DNA from: Firmicutes bacterium UBA2530
GTDB taxonomy: Bacteria; Bacillota; Clostridia; Tissierellales; Sedimentibacteraceae
Assembly (NCBI GenBank): GCA_002340985.1
Contig: DDNC01000018.1
Span: 197,273 to 206,526, forward strand
Length of the DNA stretch: 9,254 nt
Reading direction: 5' to 3'
Shown: positions 6,190 through 9,254 of the stretch, in pieces
Numbering within the stretch: position 1 is the first letter of the stretch
How the letters are laid out: each line of letters begins with the position of its first letter
Made by a program: the position numbers and the translations under genes
The notes under the pieces: model-generated
What the model saw: the letters and a program-made list of their open reading frames with translations, nothing else
Told to the model about the DNA's origin: nothing
Database searches by the model: none

Positions 6190-6211
6190 GAACACGTTCT
6201 AAAACATGTTC
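6190..6211 (+). promoter_or_regulatory. Tandem AACnnGTT palindromes, likely TetR operator pair
   Basis: GAACacGTTC (6190-6199) and AACatGTT (6203-6210) are two dyads with identical half-sites AAC/GTT, and their centres lie 12 bp apart. They also form an imperfect direct repeat, ACAyGTTCTAAA. They start about 3 bases after the predicted transcription start, a classical position for repression. TetR-family proteins often bind such compact dyads as pairs of dimers. The adjacent TetR gene is the obvious candidate binder; this is inference. Confidence 0.6.
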
Positions 6212-6251
6212 TAAAAAATATCTCTAAAATATATATTAGCAGGAGGAGACT

Positions 6252-8066
6252 ATGCATAAGAATAAGAGATTAATGTCATTACTATTGAGCTTTGTTTTAA
6301 TTATGTCAGTATTGTCAGGGTGTGCTGCACCTGTCAGCAATGAAGATGTGAAAGATGTAAAAGATGTAAAAGAAGTTGCTTCACTTGACAAAGAAGCGGA
6401 CTATGTAGTCGTTGGCGGTGGAGCCGCAGGACTCATGACTGCTTTGGAGCTGAGTACGAAAGGGAAAGTTATTTTACTGGAAAAAATGCCTGCCCTGGGT
6501 GGAACAACTATTCGATCAAAGGGATATCTGTGGTCTGTTGATTCTTCTATTAACAAGAGTACCGGAAAAGGATTAACAGGAGAAGAACTTCTCAATTATT
6601 ATAAAGAAAAGGCAGGAGCAACAAATTTTAATGAGCCTTTATTTCAAAAGATGATTGATTTATCAGGAGAAGTAGTTGACAGTCTGATTGATAAAGGAAT
6701 GCCCTTCAATAAAGAAAAGCTTGTTCCGGGAACACCTAATTATCCGGAACTATTGTGTTTGACAGTAGATGGTGAAGGTCCGGCTTTAATAGCTAAATTT
6801 AAAGAGCTATTGAAAGAAAACAATGTGGAAATTCTAATGAATACTGCTGCAATGGATATTATTATCAAAGATGGTGAAGTAAAAGGTGTCGTAGCCGAAA
6901 AGGATGGCAAAACATTCAATATCTTATCTCAAAGAACTATTTTAGCTACAGGTGGTTTTGTCAGAAGCAGTGAATTGATGGAAGAATACAATAAAGAGTT
7001 TGTGGATAATATTCCTTTTACCGGCGTAGGCAGTACTGGTGATGGGATTGTCATGGCTAAAAAAGCAGATGCACAATTAGTAGGTGATGGAGTTTTGGGC
7101 ATCTGGGGAATGAACGAGGGTTACGGCTATGTAGGAGATATTGGCAGTCTTGTCAGACAAACAGCCTTTTATATTAACAAGGATGGAAATAGATTTGTCA
7201 ATGAAAAACGATATTATGCAGAGGTGCATAAAGAATTAAATAAGATACAGGATAAGCTTTCCTATGGTCTCTTTGACTCATCAAATCCGGATTTAGTTGC
7301 TAATTTAGAAAAGGCAAATAGTGAAAACTTAAGTGTAAAAGCAGATACTATTGAAGAACTTGCTGAAAAGTTAAAAGTTGATGCAGAGAATTTAAAAGCT
7401 GCGGTAGAACAGTATAATAAAGATTACGAAGAAGGAAAAGACGGAGAATTTGGTATTCCAAATGCAGTTATGACTCCAATATTGAAAGCTCCATTCTATG
7501 CCGTAGACGTTCGTCCTACTATTATTGGTACAATTAAGGGATTAAAAGTAAATGAAAATACAGAGGTATTGAATACAAAAAATGAACCAATACCAAATCT
7601 GTATGCTACCGGAGAATTAATTATTGGTAACTTCATAAATAATGAGTATCCTTCTACAGGTTCTGTAGTAGCCGCAGCTATCTACTCCGGAAAAATCGCT
7701 GCTGATTCAGCTTCGCAAGGAATCACAAGAAAGTACAATTCAGACGCGTCAGAAACAGATGAAGTAAAAAATAATGTTTCCCTGGAAAAATCGGATACTA
7801 AGTATAAAGACGGAGTTTATCCAGGAGAAAGCAAGGGCATGAATGATATGATCAAGGTTGAAGTAACAGTAAAAGGTTTTGTTATTTCAGAAGTAAAGGT
7901 CCTAAGCCATAATGAAACAGCTGGTATAAGCGACCCTGCCTTGAAAGATATTCCGGCAAGAATAGTTCAAACAAATTCTCCTGAAGCAGATGTTGTTTCA
8001 GGTGCGACTAAGACAAGCAATGGAATTATAGAAGCAGTAAAAATTGCCTTAGAAAGTGCTAAATAA
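6252..8066 (+). CDS. Lipoprotein FAD/FMN reductase, fumarate/urocanate reductase superfamily (FAD domain then FMN_bind)
   Basis: The 604-residue protein begins with a lipoprotein signal (MHKNKR, hydrophobic core, lipobox L21-S-G-C24) and so should be anchored outside the membrane. A linker with three DVK repeats (from residue 32) leads to a flavocytochrome-c-type FAD domain (about 49-487: Rossmann G55-G-G-A-A-G60, ribose-binding E77, LATGGF, TGVGSTGDG and the C-terminal FAD segment LYATGELIIG). The C-terminal FMN_bind domain (about 520-604) has the flavinylation motif D580-V-V-S-G-A-T586, where ApbE would attach FMN to T586. Electrons would pass from a membrane donor through FMN to FAD and then an external acceptor. 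Residues aligned with fumarate reductase R402, H504 and R544 appear to be Y322, G426 and Y466, so fumarate is unlikely; Y466-P-S-T-G470 resembles ketosteroid dehydrogenases. AGGAGG at 6241-6246 sets the start. The substrate is unknown. Confidence 0.88.
   Translation: MHKNKRLMSLLLSFVLIMSVLSGCAAPVSNEDVKDVKDVKEVASLDKEADYVVVGGGAAGLMTALELSTKGKVILLEKMPALGGTTIRSKGYLWSVDSSINKSTGKGLTGEELLNYYKEKAGATNFNEPLFQKMIDLSGEVVDSLIDKGMPFNKEKLVPGTPNYPELLCLTVDGEGPALIAKFKELLKENNVEILMNTAAMDIIIKDGEVKGVVAEKDGKTFNILSQRTILATGGFVRSSELMEEYNKEFVDNIPFTGVGSTGDGIVMAKKADAQLVGDGVLGIWGMNEGYGYVGDIGSLVRQTAFYINKDGNRFVNEKRYYAEVHKELNKIQDKLSYGLFDSSNPDLVANLEKANSENLSVKADTIEELAEKLKVDAENLKAAVEQYNKDYEEGKDGEFGIPNAVMTPILKAPFYAVDVRPTIIGTIKGLKVNENTEVLNTKNEPIPNLYATGELIIGNFINNEYPSTGSVVAAAIYSGKIAADSASQGITRKYNSDASETDEVKNNVSLEKSDTKYKDGVYPGESKGMNDMIKVEVTVKGFVISEVKVLSHNETAGISDPALKDIPARIVQTNSPEADVVSGATKTSNGIIEAVKIALESAK
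6345..6371 (+). repeat. Triple 9-bp in-frame repeat in the lipoprotein linker
   Basis: GATGTGAAA, GATGTAAAA and GATGTAAAA follow head to tail, encoding DVK three times (residues 32-40), with a degenerate fourth unit GAAGTT. It lies between the lipidated cysteine and the FAD domain, where length changes by replication slippage would be tolerated. Confidence 0.8.
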
Positions 8067-8128
8067 TAGAAAATAATCTTCAAAGAGAATTGAATTATTA
8101 AAATTACTATGTTCCATCAGGAGGAAAT

Positions 8129-9254
8129 ATGAAAAGGCTTATAAGTTTTTTATTAGTATTGACTTTAATATTTGGTATAACTGGTTGTACTCAAAATTCT
8201 AACGTAAGCGAAAATCAAACACCTGCAGAGGCAGGAGAAAAGGCTGCTAAATTTACACCAGGCAAGTACAAAGCTTCTGCAATGGGTATGAGAGGAGATT
8301 TGACTGTCGAAGTTGAAGTGGATGATAATAGCATTAAAGCTGTTAATGTAGTTGATAATGTTGATACTAAAGGTATTGCAGATGCAGCTATTGAGACAAT
8401 TCCTAATAAAATCGTTGAAGGGCAAACATTAAAGGTTGATACTGTAAGCGGAGCTACAATGACTTCTCTTGCCATACTCAGAGCAACTGAAGAGGCTCTT
8501 ATAGATGCTGGTGCAGATGTATCATTGTTAAAGACAGCACCTGATAAGAAAGCATTAAAAGATGGACCTGCTGAAGAATATGATGTAGTAATTGTTGGAT
8601 CTGGTGCATCAGGAATGTCAGCAGCAATTCAATTAGCCAGACAAGAAGGTCTAAAGGTTTTAGTTTTAGAAAAGCTTGCATATCCGGGAGGATCATCAAG
8701 AGTTTGTGGTGGTGGTATTTGGGCTATCGGAGATTCCATCTTAAACAAAAATGTAGGAGTGGATTATTCTGCTGACGAATACATAGAATTTATGGAAAAG
8801 TCAGGTGAAACAACACTCAACAAAGAGCTGATGAAAAATATTCATGAAATATCAGCTGAAACTTTTGATTATTTAATAGAAAATGGATTAACAGTTAATG
8901 TTGAAAATAAAAGTCTTGGTCATCCTTTATCTAAATTTCCTGTGGCATGGGCGGGTATAAACGCTACTGTAAAGTATAATGAAGGTTATGGCGGAAAAGA
9001 AATAATGGATGCAATGTTTGAAATTGCAAAAGAAAATGGAGCTGAACTAAGGCTTAATTCCAAGGTAACTTCATTAGTTGTGAATGACGGTGCTGTAAAA
9101 GGGGTAAATGTTGAAGGTCTTGATAGTAAATATACTGTTAATGCAAAAAAAGTTATTCTTGCAACCGGTGGATTTACAAGAAACATAGATTTAATAAAAG
9201 AGCTTGAACCAGAGTACGCATCAGTATTTGCCTTTACAGGAGCAGGAAGTACCG
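8129..9254 (+). CDS. Lipoprotein FMN/FAD reductase, partial (FMN_bind domain then FAD domain)
   Basis: The gene opens at ATG 8129 behind AGGAGG (8119-8124, short 4-base spacing) and runs off the window; 375 codons are visible. The product has a lipoprotein signal with lipobox I17-T-G-C20, a spacer rich in Ala/Glu, then an N-terminal FMN_bind domain (about 43-128) with the flavinylation motif D104-T-V-S-G-A-T110. The FAD domain follows from about 150: Rossmann G157-S-G-A-S-G162, LVLEK, the glycine-rich PGGSSRVCGGGIWA, and LATGGFTRN near the end. It is a paralogue of the upstream flavoprotein but with the FMN domain at the other end. The gap is 62 bases with no terminator, so the two are probably co-transcribed from 6152. 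The substrate-binding motifs lie beyond the window edge, so its substrate cannot be judged. Confidence 0.88.
   Translation, partial: MKRLISFLLVLTLIFGITGCTQNSNVSENQTPAEAGEKAAKFTPGKYKASAMGMRGDLTVEVEVDDNSIKAVNVVDNVDTKGIADAAIETIPNKIVEGQTLKVDTVSGATMTSLAILRATEEALIDAGADVSLLKTAPDKKALKDGPAEEYDVVIVGSGASGMSAAIQLARQEGLKVLVLEKLAYPGGSSRVCGGGIWAIGDSILNKNVGVDYSADEYIEFMEKSGETTLNKELMKNIHEISAETFDYLIENGLTVNVENKSLGHPLSKFPVAWAGINATVKYNEGYGGKEIMDAMFEIAKENGAELRLNSKVTSLVVNDGAVKGVNVEGLDSKYTVNAKKVILATGGFTRNIDLIKELEPEYASVFAFTGAGST

Noticed and set aside
6190..6211. Direct claim that the operators are KstR sites
   Set aside because: KstR is an actinobacterial regulator and the AACnnGTT dyad is too generic; the match only shows a TetR-like operator shape.
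8165..8475. Two overlapping minus-strand ORFs of 86 codons
   Set aside because: They are antisense to the signal peptide and FMN_bind domain of the second flavoprotein gene; their composition reflects that gene's codon pattern.
1..9254. CRISPR array, tRNA or rRNA gene, or complete insertion sequence
   Set aside because: No spaced repeats, no cloverleaf or rRNA-like sequence and no transposase frame were found on either strand.

Overview
The window looks like chromosomal DNA from a low-GC, anaerobic Firmicute, most likely a member of the Clostridia. The reasons are AT-rich intergenic DNA, strong AGGAGG-type ribosome binding sites, consensus sigma-A promoters, a rubrerythrin, and lipoprotein flavin reductases of the kind common in anaerobes. 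I cannot name a genus from sequence alone. All convincing genes lie on the + strand.

Left part (1-2200): a 24-codon remnant of an XRE/Cro-type regulator, then rubrerythrin (peroxide defence), a promoter plus a 32-codon GTG-started mini-ORF of unknown meaning, a flavodoxin-fold protein, and a TspO/MBR membrane protein. These are separately spaced genes with their own ribosome binding sites, loosely themed on redox stress and tetrapyrrole chemistry. Between tspO and the next gene is a 321-base gap. It holds a strong hairpin whose T-tract faces the minus strand, and an extended -10 promoter pointing into it on that strand; together they could define a small minus-strand RNA of about 145 nt.

Middle (2440-5340): a full-length rifampin phosphotransferase (ATP-grasp, rifampin-binding and swivelling-His domains all present) behind its own extended -10 promoter. 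A decayed fragment that looks like a TyrR-type C-terminal helix-turn-helix, as found in sigma-54 activators, follows it.

Right part (5345-9254, cut by the window edge): a TetR/AcrR regulator with its own promoter and an intrinsic terminator, then two tandem genes for lipoprotein FAD+FMN flavoproteins of the fumarate/urocanate reductase superfamily. The promoter of the first flavoprotein gene is near-consensus (TTGACA-17-TATTAT). It has two tandem AACnnGTT palindromes just after the start site and a further inverted repeat in the spacer, which fits control by the adjacent TetR protein. The two flavoproteins carry the covalent-FMN domain at opposite ends. The complete one lacks the Arg/His/Arg substrate site of fumarate reductase and has instead a Tyr-Pro-x-x-Gly motif resembling ketosteroid dehydrogenases. 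This module, probably a ligand-induced surface reductase system for an unknown, perhaps carbonyl-bearing, electron acceptor, is the most interesting part of the window. The membrane electron donor and the flavin transferase ApbE are not in view.
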